Notes: generated from the letters alone by a model not told the origin. A stretch of DNA of 64,000 nucleotides from Cardiocondyla obscurior (GCF_019399895.1 NC_091888.1:2512501-2576500); one strand, 5' to 3'. Positions 22,431-34,293 are shown, numbered from the stretch's first letter. Translations and numbers: made by a program.

Positions 22431-23330
22431 TTCATCTACATGTTTGTTTACAGATTAGTCCAAAGTACATAATCTTCCATTCACAGGCTTCTTGGTGGTT
22501 TCGGAAGATGCTTCTACTTTTCTTCACATAGAACTTAGAGGTTTGGTTCCACTTTTTGGGTAGAGTTAATGGCCATTTTAAGAGCCCTGGAATTAGGTCT
22601 GGAGAGAAAGGCTGTCCTAGATTAACGATTTTCTCAGATTCTAGATTAGTTCTATCGGGTATTGAAGCCCCCATTTAATCATCGAAGAAGTTCCTATCTT
22701 ATATTACGAATCAAAGCTTTGCTGCTTAATCTAAAAAGGATTAAAAATATTGAAACAAAATTTTTTTTTGGATCTCTATTTATAAAAGAATTGTGAGTAA
22801 TGAGCTGGTGGATTCTTGTGCCAAAAAAGCAATCAAGAATGGTGTTGATACTTAGTTTAGTATTCCTTGTAAAGAACTTTGTAATTTTAATGAAAATTGT
22901 ATGCTTATGGATATAAATACAGGACAAATGGACACAGGAAAAATTTGCAAACCGTAATGCGTTCTATTACCAATTCTTTATTACTAATTCTAGAGATATA
23001 TGGTTTTAAACAATTAACCTTAAGGAAAGGACGATTACATCCATAAATAAACTTCGTAGTGGACACACCTCTCTTAAGGCTAGCTTATCATATTGTTTTC
23101 ATATTGTTAATTCTCCTTTGTGCTTATGTTATAGTACGGAAAAAAATTCTGACCATGTTTTTTGAGCCTGTAAAGGTTTTGAGCGCCAACAAAAAGTTTT
23201 AATCAAAGCCTTAGTAGAAACTCGTGGATTCCTTCCTCACTGTGTAAAGTATTTACTTACATTTCTAGAGTAGGATATTATTCATGCACTTGATAACTTC
23301 TTTTGTTTGATTAATAAATTTATTTGATTT
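22431..23330 (+). pseudogene. Non-LTR retrotransposon, RNase H to 3' end
   Basis: Badly broken LINE tail. An RNase H signature ELMAILRALELGLE is visible near 22,563, and NELVDSCAKKAIKNG, the helix before the last RNase H Asp, near 22,798. Then comes the C-terminal part typical of I/R1/Jockey-group elements, INKLRSGHTSLKASL followed by a CxC...H...C knuckle (about 23,040-23,180). At least five stops and shifts interrupt it. No poly-A tail or target duplication was identified. Confidence 0.65.
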
Positions 23331-24589
23331 TTATTTATTATATAATTTTATAACTGTGTATTATTCTTGCAAGCGTGTGAACGTTTTGTATTGTTTTCAC
23401 TCTTATTTCACGTTAATTAAGTTTTGGTTCTTTTTCTTAGATATTGTATAAAAATGAATGTTACAGAAGTGAGAATTTTACACGAAACGCTGCGGGGATG
23501 TTACGCAGTCGTGGCCGGTTTTATTTTATACGAAAAGGCGGGTGGAAGTTCTTCGTATGCGAGGTACGCGGAGGCTCGCGGTGAGCACGTGTTCGCTTTG
23601 TGAGATCCGCACTGATTCTATATATGAGTTTTCAAGCGTGAGTTAGTCCTGAGTCGATAGTCTTTTTAATTGTCTTTGAATTCCCGCACTGAGTTTACCG
23701 AGTCACAATTTTATTAATCGTGAGATCACGCTGCGAGATCAGACGAGTTACTGAGCACGAGGTTCAACACACCTCGTGCCACAGGGTGATGTCTTCCAGA
23801 CGATTCCGGGCGTGTTGCACACGGCGAGGATGCTCTGGATGAGTTGCACTGGAGACAAAGCGTTAAATTTTCTGATGAGTCGCACGATGAGTAATTTTTC
23901 CGAGAGTAGCACACTGCACTTTGTTACACACGAGGCGATGCTTGGCACAGCTGAACGAACAATGAGAAGTCTCGAGCCGGCAACGCCTTCGAGAATCGGA
24001 GGCAATTATCGAACGACAGATCGATATCGATCCGTCGCCGGCGATCGGTCACGAGGTGCTGCCCCCGCGGCGGTGACATAATTAATCACGAAATTCAAAT
24101 CCTTTAACAAATATAATTTAATATAATGTTATTTATTTATTTTTAATTTAAGTTAAGCTAATTCTCATAATTTGTTTTCTTTATAGTTAGTTAAGATTAC
24201 GACTTTTGTCTTCACTGTAATTATAAGTTTGAATTTTATCATATTCTGTATGTTATCACGAGTATCATACAGATTGTTGTGCAATTTTTATATTGTATAA
24301 CTTACTTTCTTTTTGTAGAAGCGTCTAGCAACGCTTTAAATAAAAAAGTTACTTATAAGCGCGTGCCGTACAGCTCACGGACACGGAAGGTTAATTTCAC
24401 TTTTAAAAAATACAGTTTAACAAACACAAGTATGACGTCAAGCAAACGCAAAAATGAATGCAAAGTATTAGAGTCGTGGTGCTTACGAAAAACAGTGTTA
24501 TGGACACTGACTAATAATAACAGAACTGAAACCTGAAACACTGAAATCCAGCGGAATTTTTGCGACATTTGATAACCGTCGAGTATACC
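23331..24589. other. No gene; possible LTR fragment
   Basis: TGTTACGCAGTCG at about 23,498, a TATATA box near 23,620 and GC-rich sequence to 24,080 look like part of an LTR, but no end or target duplication was found. The rest is AT-rich. Confidence 0.35.
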
Positions 24590-25190
24590 ATATAGGCCTA
24601 AGACCAAACAACAGTCAATGCAGTGGATTGCTGTGAGGAAACTAACTCCGAAGAAAGCAAAGGTCGTTGCTCTGCAAGAAAAGTGATGGCAACAGTTTTT
24701 TGGAATATTCGTGGAATAATTCTCATCCATTACCTTGCAAAGAGTGAAACAATTAGCGGAGAATACTACACTGCATTGCTGGTCAATTTTAAAGTTGAAA
24801 TTAAGAAAAAACGACTGTATTTGGCCAAGAAAAAATCTTGTTTTACCAGAATAACGCTTGGATTTACACGTGCTTGATTACAATGTCAAAATAAACAAAT
24901 TGAAGTTTGAATTGCTTCCGCACCCACCCTATTTGCCAGATCCAGCTTCCAGAAACATGTCGTGTTTTCAAATTTGAAAAAATATCTCAGAGGAAAAACA
25001 TACAAGTCAAATACTGAGGTAGAAAATGCTGTAAATCAGTATTTTTCAGGTTTAGACAATCAATTTTATACTGACAGCTTAAAAGGATGAGAGAAACGTT
25101 AGACCAAATGTATCGATTTGCAAAGAGATTACGTCGAGAAATAAATTTTGTTTCGCTTCGAAAGATGTTTTTCTTAAAAAGGCCGGATAC
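24590..25190 (+). pseudogene. Mariner transposase relic
   Basis: A second, different mariner relic. Around 24,623-24,820 the frame reads VFWNIRGIILIHYLAKSETISGEYY, the segment before the second catalytic Asp in mariners. The HDNAPAH motif itself is destroyed. Later pieces (LPHPPYLPD, then a C-terminal DYVEK-like end) are in other frames. The element probably ends near AGGCCGGATACTTTTCAAATA (about 25,180-25,200), which resembles a mariner terminal repeat. Non-functional. Confidence 0.75.
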
Positions 25191-25199
25191 TTTTCAAAT

Positions 25200-26035
25200 A
25201 ACCCTTTTAAATAATTACAAACAAACTTTAATACATAAATCTTGCCCAGCAATTTAATGTCTAAGATCCGTGTTACGTCAACAAAAGAAATATTTAAGGG
25301 AGGAATAATTATCGCTCATGAGAAGCTAAGGAGATGAACTAAGAGTAAATTTTAGTGAATACCACGAAACAAATCTTTTTAGCGCGTTTATTTGGAGAAC
25401 CCACAATAGCTCGCTTTGTCGAACAGATCAAACGCGAACCACCACTATTTTGCAATTGCAAAAATTGCAATTTTTAGGACCTGTCAAATCAACCTTTGCT
25501 AAATACCACACAACTAACAATTTCTTACCAAACGGTGTCCGATTTTACTATCTTTTCGCCTATTGGACCTTCTTATTCCCCAACCGTTAATAAAATTAAT
25601 AATTCTTCTCTTTTTTGTTTTTGTGACAACTGCATACCTCCTTTTCTCCTCTTCTTTTACCGACTCATATGAACTCCGTTTATCTAGCTTTTCTCGATAA
25701 AATTGGAGCTATTTATCCGCATCTTTTCCTGGAACTCTTCCAGAAATCCCTTAGCGAACCCTTTCTTCCTCGTTTTTTAAATTCTCAGGAATATGAAGAA
25801 ATCATCTTTATGTTCCAACCTTACTACGAATTACCATAACTGGTATTTAAATCTTATTTGCCTATATTCTTCTCCTTATCTATTTTATAAACACATACAT
25901 TCACATACAGCTTAGAACGAGATAATATTATATTCCAAAAACTGTAAGAGAAACTTATTGTTAGAGCAAATATTATTATATTCTTGAATATAAAATTTTA
26001 AATAAATATATTGTTAATTCTTTTTATATAACCTT
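25200..26035. other. No gene assigned; small ORF 25,672-25,848
   Basis: A 58-codon ATG frame on the + strand (MNSVYLAFLDKIGAIYPHLF...) is open back to 25,636. It looks protein-like but has no family I recognise. The rest is AT-rich. Confidence 0.25.
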
Positions 26036-26239
26036 ATAACACGGTAACTTCTACCGGGAAAAAAACTCGCCGAGATCCGAGATATGGACAAAGACCGAAA
26101 CGTAATAAAAAATAAACTCTTATTAAAAGATGCAATGTAAGACTAATATTTAGAACAAGAAGAATGCGTTCCGTTGACGTTGTAAAGTGGACAAGTAGCC
26201 GGGTATTAGTGCAGACTTGGGCGACATCGTCACGAGTAT

Positions 26240-26840
26240 ACAGAATGTCGGCCGTCCAAGCCGTGTCGGTCGTAACAGATCTCCGCGGTCACGAGACATT
26301 GGCGCAAGGTGAACACAGGTAGGGCCGTCTAGGCTGTGTCAGTCGTAACAGATCTCCACGTGTTAAGATATAGTAATGCAAAACGGTTAGTAGCAACGAC
26401 GGCAAGTAGTTCACGAGAGAAAGATCTGCGTATGGCAGCGAATCAAAGGAACAAAGGCAAAATAAAATTTATTGCGTTCAGTTGCGCACAAGTCATTGCA
26501 AGGCACAGACCTCTGTATGCTTCATAATTAAATCATTTATTCTTTATTCCATTTTTCAATCTGTTCTTTCTATAAAGTCCTCATTTTCCATCTATGAGTT
26601 ACCAAGTAAATCGCCAACACCACGGTTGCAAGTCTTCGACGCAAAGGTACAGGTGGGGCCGTCCAGACCGTGTCGGTCATAATAGATCTTCGCGGTCGCG
26701 AGTCTTCGGCGCCGGAACAGGTGGGGCCGTTCAGGCCGTGTCGGTCGTAGCAGAATCTCCGCGATCGCGAGTCTTTGGCGCAAGTATACAGGTAGGGCCG
26801 TCTAGGCCGTGTCGGTAATAACAAATCTCCGCGGTCGCGA
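26240..26840 (-). repeat. Interrupted minisatellite, units of 68-71 bp
   Basis: Units containing GGGCCGTC(C/T)AG(A/G)CCGTGTCGGTC and GATCTCCGCGGTCGCGAGTC occur at about 26,250-26,350 (two) and 26,651, 26,719 and 26,790 (three). It matches, inverted, the second minisatellite at 7,125-7,262. Confidence 0.75.
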
Positions 26841-26859
26841 CTCTTCGGTGCAAGGTGTC

Positions 26860-27275
26860 CGGAGCCGGATGTACCCGGTCGGGGAAGGCTCGAGGACGCC
26901 CAGGTCGAGAAGTAGTATTTGTTGAGGAGGTCGAAAGCGTCCGTTCAAGGAAGACTCAGAGGTGTCCGAGTCTGATCGTAACAATATCGGGAGCTGGATG
27001 CACCCAGTCGGAAAAAGGCTCGGGAGCGCCCGAGTCTAAGAAGTGGTGCTCATGGAAAAGGCCGGGAGCTCCCGGTCAAGGAAGGCTCGGAAGTGCCCGA
27101 GTCTGGTCGGTAGCAATGTCGAAAATCGGGTGTGCCCAGTTAAAAGAAGGCTTGGAAGCACCCTAGTCTGGTCGGTAGCGGTGTCGAGAACCAGGTGTGC
27201 CCGGTTAAGGAAGGCTCGGGTGTGCCCGAGTCCGGTCGGTAACGGTGTTGAGAGCCGGATGAGAGAAACTTGGAA
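26860..27275 (-). repeat. 65-bp minisatellite, about six units
   Basis: GAAGGCTCGG-like unit starts lie near 26,884, 26,949, 27,014, 27,081, 27,146 and 27,210, so the period is 64-67. It corresponds, inverted, to the 68-bp array at 6,553-7,057 but with a slightly shorter unit. Confidence 0.85.
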
Positions 27276-27430
27276 GCGCCCTAGTCTGGAGAATCGGTTC
27301 CTGGAGTGCTCTCTAGATGGAAATAAGATGCCGACTCGTGCTCGATCTGGCTTATATTTTCGAAAACTTGAGAGAGGGAGAACCCCCTCCCGAGTAACTT
27401 TCGTAGCGGTGTGCGGTGCGGGCAAATGAT

Positions 27431-28233
27431 TATTCCGGTTACGCGTTGCGGGCAGCTATTCAGCCCGTGCTACTTGCCGCGTATTTTCGAGGCCGAGCTA
27501 CTCATTTTATGCGAACGGGCGGTCGTTGCGGCGTGGGGTCGTTTTGAATAGTTAATTCTAGTGGCTTTTGCCACAACCTCTCGTATTTTATTTATTCTGC
27601 CAAAAGTCACACCGGCCTTATCCCCGATAATAAGCGATAAAGCTTTGTTTTATCGAAATCAGAGGCCACCATTCGTACGGCTAGAATAGGGCGTCATAAT
27701 GTTTCCTTGAGATATAGACGGTTCGCAGGTACACGGTTTGTTAACGCGGTTCTCAAGATAAAACGATCAGTTACCGTAAACCTATCCACTACTCATCTTT
27801 ATCTCCGGTCTAGATGTTACAGTAATATATGTTTATGTAAAAATATGTTCGATGTACATGTCATGTAGCTTACATGTTTCAATGGATAATAAAGTCAGGA
27901 TTAATGTAAATAAAAAAACAGCATCATACAAGCTACTATTAAAAGCCTAGAACAAAAAAAAAAAAGACTAATCAACTTCTTAACCAACTTCTTATTTTTT
28001 AATCTCTTTATTTTTAATCTCTTTATTTTCTTATTTTTTAATTTCTTTCTCTTTTTAATCTCTTTTTTAATTTTCCGATTATTACGCATATTGCAAAATA
28101 GTATAGAACTTTTATTTTAAGTTTTTTAATGATCTCATAATCAAATAACATTTTTAGGGATTATTTCAAATCTATGTAAACCAGTATACTTCCAGCTATT
28201 TTGATAAATTCTTAATTTTTAAAATAAACGTAC
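27431..28233. other. No gene recognised
   Basis: The first part resembles the upstream flank of the LTR block; the rest is AT-rich. I searched the minus strand for odorant-receptor exon 4 and found none. A Lys-rich frame at 27,901-28,089 comes from an A/T-rich simple tract. Confidence 0.45.
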
Positions 28234-29954
28234 CTCACAAGTCGTAGATGTGCCGTAATGATGTTACTTAGAACTTTATTGAAATTTTGGCATAAGATTA
28301 AACTAATTAATCGATATCGGAAGATCTCTAATTGACCGCAAATGTGATAAATCATTAACATTAAAAAAATATCTATTGACATGTAAATAGTAGCTGCTAA
28401 TAAGGTTGTTATGCTGTGAATAAAAAATGTCAATTCATATTGCGGACTCATATCTGTGTTATAAAAGTAAAATGTCTCCAGCGGTAACAACTTGGTCCGA
28501 TTCATTAAATTCGTTGTGTATAATATTTGAATGCCATAATAAGGAGGAATAATTACAGTAACAAATCCTATTAAAATAAGAATATATCCAATTATAATAA
28601 TTAATCGTGCAATTCGCGCTTGCCTTATCATCACGTCTCTTTCCGTAAAATGCTTAAATGCCATCCAATCTTCTGCCATCATATTCACAATTTCAATAAA
28701 GACTTGAAAATATAAAAAAAGTACAAATAAAATGCATGTATTATTATTCAAATATTAAAATGTTAAAGTATTGTTAAGTTACTTTTTACATGTTCCAGTA
28801 TTTTTCTAATACCGTTCGCCGAGTAGTAGAATATATTGAAATAAATATTAGTCTTATACTATTTTGCAATATTCACAAATATAATAAAGGTATTAATAAT
28901 TACACTCGAACAAATATGAGCGCCCAAAAAAACCGCTCGATTAAGCCATAGAAAAATGCAAGATTTTTAAAATAATTAAAAAATTATTTGTATTATCATT
29001 TATTTCAATTTTGAACTAATTTTCAAATTGGCTTAACGGAATTGAATATCGTTTTATACGATTAAAATACATAGACATAAATTTTTATCTGATTAATTTA
29101 AGATTAAAAATTTAAAAAAAATTATAATTTACATTTGCTCAAGGAAACATTTGTTGATTATATACAAATAGAAACCAAAATGGCCTTCAATGTAAATTAA
29201 AAAACAAAAAAGCATCAAACTTAATTTATAATCTTAATAATAGTCTCATGCAAAAATTAATACTGATACAGCACATTATTTTGCTGCTCGGATAAATCGA
29301 GTGCTTTTCTTGATATACGCTTATTGCTAAGTTGTAATAATTAATATCTTGATTTTTATTACAAATTTCACAAAACTATAAGATCTTTTTTATTTATTTT
29401 AGTAAGTTCTACCACCTCGTAAAAAATGTTAGAAAAACCGTGGAATATTTTCTGTGTGTGTGTGTGTGAAGCAATAACTTTGTCCATCTTGAATATCTCT
29501 GTTATTTAATAGTTACGTACGTGCATACCTGTTCGTTTGCATCGCATAATAATATATTTCATTATCACTGCCATCATAGGAAATATAATATGTAAACTAT
29601 CTATTACTAATACCATATTGCCCCAAACGTGTATAATCATACATATTGTTGGAATAAAAATAAACATTAATAAAATTAAAATGATACCGACTCGAAAATC
29701 TGACCATAGACTTTTTTTAGTAAGATTTTCGGTATTAGGCCACAACCCAATCACTTCCAAACCTAAGCGATGAAGTTCAATTGCCCATACAAAATCTAAG
29801 AAATTTTTACAATAATAAAATATTTTTTAGAAAGACAAGTTTGAAAAATTAAATCAAACTAATATATTTATTACAGATGAAAATCGTATAATTTACAGAA
29901 ATTATGTTATACAAAGTTAGTACCTCTGTAACCCAAAGATTCAGTAATGTCCAT
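28234..29954 (-). pseudogene. Insect odorant receptor, 5' three exons only
   Basis: Odorant receptor of the 7tm_6 family, a ligand-gated channel subunit of olfactory neurons. Exon 1 is 29,954-29,924 (ATG, ten codons, donor GTACTA). Exon 2 is 29,795-29,529 (acceptor CTTAG, donor GTATGC) with AIELHRLGLEVIGLWPN, the typical N-terminus, and transmembrane segments 1-2. Exon 3 is 28,702-28,234 (acceptor TTCAAG, donor GTACGT) with MMAEDW...FTERDVMIRQARIARL, transmembrane segments 3-4 and the QLEIFRYRL loop. Phases agree at both junctions (1 and 1) and no stop interrupts 255 codons. Ant receptors have about 400 residues, so the last 140 (segments 5-7, the pore) are missing; downstream lies LTR DNA. 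Either a truncated pseudogene or a gene with its last exons outside the window. Confidence 0.8.
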
Positions 29955-30666
29955 ATTGAAAACTGGTATGAAGATAATTGTTTTTTTTTCCAACATGTAA
30001 CTCAAAACAACGATTACGCAAGCCTTCTATAAGTGCAAAAACCTAGCAACTTCGTCCAATACTGCATTAAATATTAAACATACTATTTCGAGTTGATTAT
30101 AACTATAGCTAACGCAATAAAACTTCACATGAGTACAATAAAGGGTAAAATAAGTTTACCACTGATCTAGTACAAAATAGAAAATATTTCACTCAAGTAT
30201 ATTATAGGTTTGTTAAGCGTTCGTATGAAGTTCTTTTTTATACTTGGAATTGTTTCATTATGTACGCTTTTTACATCGAAACTATGTTGCATATTTTATA
30301 GAATTCTATACATCGGTCATGAATACTCAAAAACATTGTAGCCGAAAAAAAAAATAGTATGATATCGTTTGTGTATGTAACTTTCGAATATCTGTCAAAA
30401 GTTATCGTAAGTATCAAGTAAAGGTGATCACGATACTATCACTACAATACAGACTATAATACGTGTTTCATAATTTTTTGTACTCGTACGTTTCTTAACT
30501 GGAAAATATTAAGCCTTCAAAGAAATAAGTTGGTGAGTCACACACAAGGTGTGTCATACCAAAAGACAAATATTTTGGGAATAAATAGATTTTGTGGAAA
30601 CAAATTAGAAAATCTAAAACCGAAAACAATACAAAAGCATTACTTACTTAAGCATTTATGCATTGA
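29955..30666. other. No gene recognised
   Basis: AT-rich sequence upstream of the odorant receptor start. It may contain that gene's promoter, but no TATA element stands out from the AT-rich background. Confidence 0.4.
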
Positions 30667-31338
30667 GGGGTAATACCTAGTAAAAAGACCAAAATCCTAG
30701 TTCGTTTTTGTGAATTTTTTATGACTTTGTTAATAAATCGATCAATGTAGAATTTTGGGAACTATATAAACTTGTCTTTAGGTGTAAAATTTTTTTTTTT
30801 TATTACAAAATGGCGGCTCAACAGCGCGCGGAAGAAAAGTCGATATTTTTGTAGGCGCTTTGCGGCTAGCAGTATAAGTCCCTAACGAATGGACTTAAAA
30901 CAGTAAATTTGTTTTATAATCTAGAAGAGTATAGCTAGTCAAATACGCATTAATATTAAGTAAAAATTTTTCAACTAAAAAATCGGTTTTTATTTGTTTA
31001 TAAAAATTGCAATTGTTTATCAATTTTAAAAATCGTGTGTACTTCATTAGATAATCTATCTAAAAAGTTACAGTGTAAATTTCAAATTAATTGAATAAAA
31101 ATTACTCGAGTTCTACTACTAGCCGTGTTTGAAAACGTGGTTTCGAGAGAAACGCGTTTAAAGTTTGACAATGTTATTTAGACGTGCTAAGAATAGCTTC
31201 AAAAATTTGACTTTTTCGAGTACTTATAAAATTGTTTCAACAATATACCATGTCAAACATCATTCTTAACATGTTCTTACGTCATTTAAGCCAATAAAAA
31301 AAAGATCAAGATAAATTTTACTACTAGGTATTACCCCG
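30667..31338. mobile_element. Non-autonomous TIR element, 670 bp
   Basis: The ends are inverted repeats: GGGGTAATACCTAGTA at 30,667 and its reverse complement ending near 31,338. The interior is AT-rich and non-coding, so a transposase would have to act in trans. No clear target duplication was seen, and I cannot assign a superfamily from the termini. Confidence 0.6.
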
Positions 31339-31869
31339 TAAGTGTTCTCATTTTCCCTACCAGAATCTGTTTAATCTCTTTTTTTCCTTCTATTCTCTTT
31401 AAGTACAAATAAAAAATATTTGAACGTATGTAAGAAAAAATGAACGGTGTTAACGCTTGACATTCGCACATGTACGAAATTGAAGTACCGAGGGCCGATT
31501 TACACGGGTTGTAAATCCGTGGAGATGTAAGTAAATTATGTAGCTTAATTTTCAGAACTCTTTATTTGTTAAACAGCAATATTATTCACTTTCTGCCGTA
31601 ATTTTACAATACAAATACACTGGTATTAATATGACGGAGATCTGTAACGTACTGTTACACCATGGTCGGTGCAAGAAGTCCGTCCTCCCGGACTGTAAGA
31701 AATATCCGCGTAGGTGTACGGGAATCCCGAATAAAGAGACTATTTTATAAGTTAAACTCTTCCTTTATTTTCACCACACATAGTTTAAATCAGGCGTGCG
31801 ACGGGCGGCGTGACACGTCGATTATGATATTGCGACTAACCCGCGGACGTCGACCGGTCGCGGGTTATA
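31339..31869. other. No gene; LTR-like fragment from 31,650
   Basis: From TGTTACACC at 31,650 the sequence has an AATAAA at about 31,732 and GC-rich tail, similar in style to the LTR ends above, but no partner or target duplication. Confidence 0.3.
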
Positions 31870-32103
31870 CAGAGTGTCCGAAATATTATTAGCAATATTA
31901 AAACTGTGGGTAGGGAATCAGATTTGGAGACGAAAAGTCCTTTACGAATTTGTAAAATTCGTAACCATTATTGAAAAAAAAATTAATTTGTATAGCGCAT
32001 GAGCGACAAGGAAGCTGCGAGTGAGTGAGCGCGACAGGCGAATAGCTAAAAATGGCACCGTCGTCTGTCGCGCTCACTCACCCGCATCTTCCTTGTCGAC
32101 GAT
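31870..32103 (+). mobile_element. Palindromic MITE, truncated copy
   Basis: It starts TA|CAGAGTGTCCG, then GACGAAAAGTCCT...AATTCGTAACC, a stretch also present at the ends of the DD41D element (58,480-58,530 and its mirror at 61,830-61,880). The palindromic core GAGTGAGTGAGCGCGACAGG...CTGTCGCGCTCACTCACC follows. The right arm stops after CTTCCTTGTCG, so it is about 60% complete. Confidence 0.7.
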
Positions 32104-32601
32104 GTAGGCCTCGTCTATTTTTTTCGCACGTAATCGTGCAAACGATCACCTTGGTAAACGTTTAACAGTGCAATATTGTTTTTTTTATGCACGTTGCACT
32201 AAACACTATCCGTACTAAATGCATTTTTAGCCCTATTTCACGATTAAAGATATGATTTATAACCGAATTACATTTATCCATTGCGCGACACATTTCGTTC
32301 ACGACTGGCAGCTACGAGTTTGTCGCATAATCGCGATGCACAAAAAATACTTATGCAAAAAAGAATGCATTTTTACAATGACCATTCGATGGTGAGACTA
32401 CACTCAGGTAACGAGACCATATACCAAGAAATTAAAATGCAAAGGTGACGAAACCATATACCGAGCAATTAAAATACAAACTCGCAAACGTAGCAAGATC
32501 TAGAAACGGTAGAAATCTTATTTTATTAAGAACAGTGGCGCATATATTCAACAGAGATAATGAAATAAAATTGTTTTAATATCACTCATTTATCAATTAA
32601 C
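32104..32601. other. No gene recognised
   Basis: AT-rich sequence between the MITE and element B with no open frame or repeat of note. Confidence 0.5.
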
Positions 32602-33238
32602 AATATGTTACGTCTGGAGCCGTTTCTTGTATGGTCGTTCTCTCAGTAAGCAGTTTTAATAACTCTGACCAGAAACTAAGGTTTACGTGCACGGAGACAA
32701 TTAGTCAGCGAAGGCGTCACCAATCAAAAAATTGGGGGGAAGAAAATCTATTCCCATACCCCGTGAGATAACCCGTACGGTAGCCGGAAACGTACAGCTC
32801 ATTTCGGCCAATAATACAGTCGTAAAACCTAAATTGGTCTTACCATGATATCGCCTAGAGCAGTACGGTTTTGACTAATCAACGGAAAGTCGTAAAACAA
32901 GACAAAGACTCCCGCAGCCGTTGACATTTAGAAAAACCCTCCCTGGATAATAAGGATACAAACACTATGACCTCCGTTTTCAGTTTTATTACCTAGATAA
33001 AATAGAAACGCCGACTCTATAATAGAAAATATTAAGATGTACGATGGGCAGATGCGCCGAAACAAACAAGCGTTTCGCAACGATCATCAAAGGAAATAAT
33101 ATGTATAATCGCGCCTGGCAACAGCTAAGGAGCTTCAAGGCAATCGGTGTAATAAAAAACTTCGAAGAATGACTCAGAATTGGAGCATAATCAGGAAATA
33201 GGGAGATGAGACAATACTCCCACCCTTCAACTTTCCTG

Positions 33239-33247
33239 CTATATAAG
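33239..33247 (+). promoter_or_regulatory. TATA box of element B
   Basis: CTATATAAG, about 60 bases before the first conserved codons and about 100 before the exon 1 ATG. The same box is at the equivalent place in copy A (18,172-18,179, - strand). Confidence 0.7.
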
Positions 33248-33299
33248 GCCCGCGATTTTAGGGCAAAGACACTACCGAATTAAGACCCAACGTATACAT

Positions 33300-34293
33300 A
33301 TCGTTACCCTGCCCGATTTTCTCGCAAACGAACAAGTGGTCCATGCAAAACGTCTGGATCAGGGACTCGACGCCCTCACTAACCTATTCAAACCGAAAAT
33401 ACGAAGCCATTGTCAAGCCTACACCGCTCACTCCCGAGGAAGCAGCAACAAAAACCACTAGACTGCAACTTGCAACCAGCAGAAGTGAGTTGAAGATTAG
33501 ATTTTAAAGATCGAAAACATTTAACAGACCGTAAATTATAGTGTCGTATCCCATGAATCTGACGCGACAGCAAACCGCTGAGATCCTGCGACCTCCTCCA
33601 TCCGGGACATCAACACATCTTAATTCAACCCCTTCGCGTCTATTAACAAATTCTATGACTTATACTATACCAGATATCACTCAATCGGCATCCCGATGTG
33701 AATCCGTTCCTCTACCTTCTCAATCCAGCGAAAGAACGCTAATTTACCCTCAGTTTGAAATAGATTCGCATCTATTCCCTTCGAATTCCCAACCTCCTTC
33801 AAAGCCCGAAACATACCATCCGTTCTCAGATTTAGATTTTCCTACTTCAATAGGCCGTCCACCTACCGTTATTCCTCACCCTGAAAAAAACTCTGCTTCC
33901 TACGCTCCGGATAATAATCCACCATCTTCCCGTTTTTGCGAATCTGAAAACTACCAATATCCCTCCAACCGAAAATTTTACAATTGCGAATCTCATTTAC
34001 CACGCTGTGGCTATCATATGTGTGGTTATCAAAGCGCAAGAAATTCCGAATTTCGTCCATCAATTCCTTGCTCGCCATGCTCATTTCCAATCAAGCAGCC
34101 TGAAAGAAATTGTCTTTGGCCAGGCTCTCACCATTTTCATTATAACAGAGCAGAGATAACCAATTGTCCCTTCGGGTCAACACATCCTCCGCCCTTCTTT
34201 CCTAGAACTTCCCATTATTCCCATTTTTCCCCGCCCTGCCGACACTCTCACGCACACTGCCATTCACACATTCATCAAGAGAACCATATGTAA
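33300..34293 (+). CDS. Unknown spliced His/Cys-rich gene inside an LTR, copy B
   Basis: Exon 1 from ATG at 33,343 to 33,484 (142 nt), intron 33,485-33,541 (57 nt, GTGAGT...TTATAG), exon 2 to the stop at 34,291-34,293. This gives 297 residues and no interruption. The splice itself builds an ATG (A|TG). The product has PTPLTPEEAATKTTRLQ in exon 1, a Pro/Ser/Thr-rich middle, and a C-terminal third with about a dozen Cys and many His, ending CRHSHAHCHSHIHQENHM; metal or nucleic-acid binding is possible but unproven. Copy A keeps ATG, exon length, splice sites and the His/Cys tail, with many synonymous differences, so selection acted on it. Upstream, 33,300-33,389 holds another conserved frame without ATG (IVTLPDFLANEQ...), in the -1 register to exon 1. 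No family recognised. Confidence 0.6.

Larger units (their letters stand above)
26036..27430 (-). mobile_element. LTR-like block, minus strand, sister of 6-7.5 kb
   Basis: Read on the - strand it repeats the order seen at 6,180-7,550: GC-rich upstream region, an AATATAAG box (about 27,351-27,360), CGATTCTCCAG, a roughly 65-bp minisatellite, a second minisatellite, a TTTCGGTCTTTG tail and a CCGTGTTA end. The two are well diverged. On the upstream side similarity fades beyond about 27,610, so that border is open. It lies just where further exons of the odorant receptor would be expected. Confidence 0.55.

Noticed and set aside
27901..28089. Lys-rich frame considered as odorant receptor exon 4
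   Set aside because: It is a translated A/T-rich tract; no transmembrane or pore-region motif and no suitable splice acceptor.
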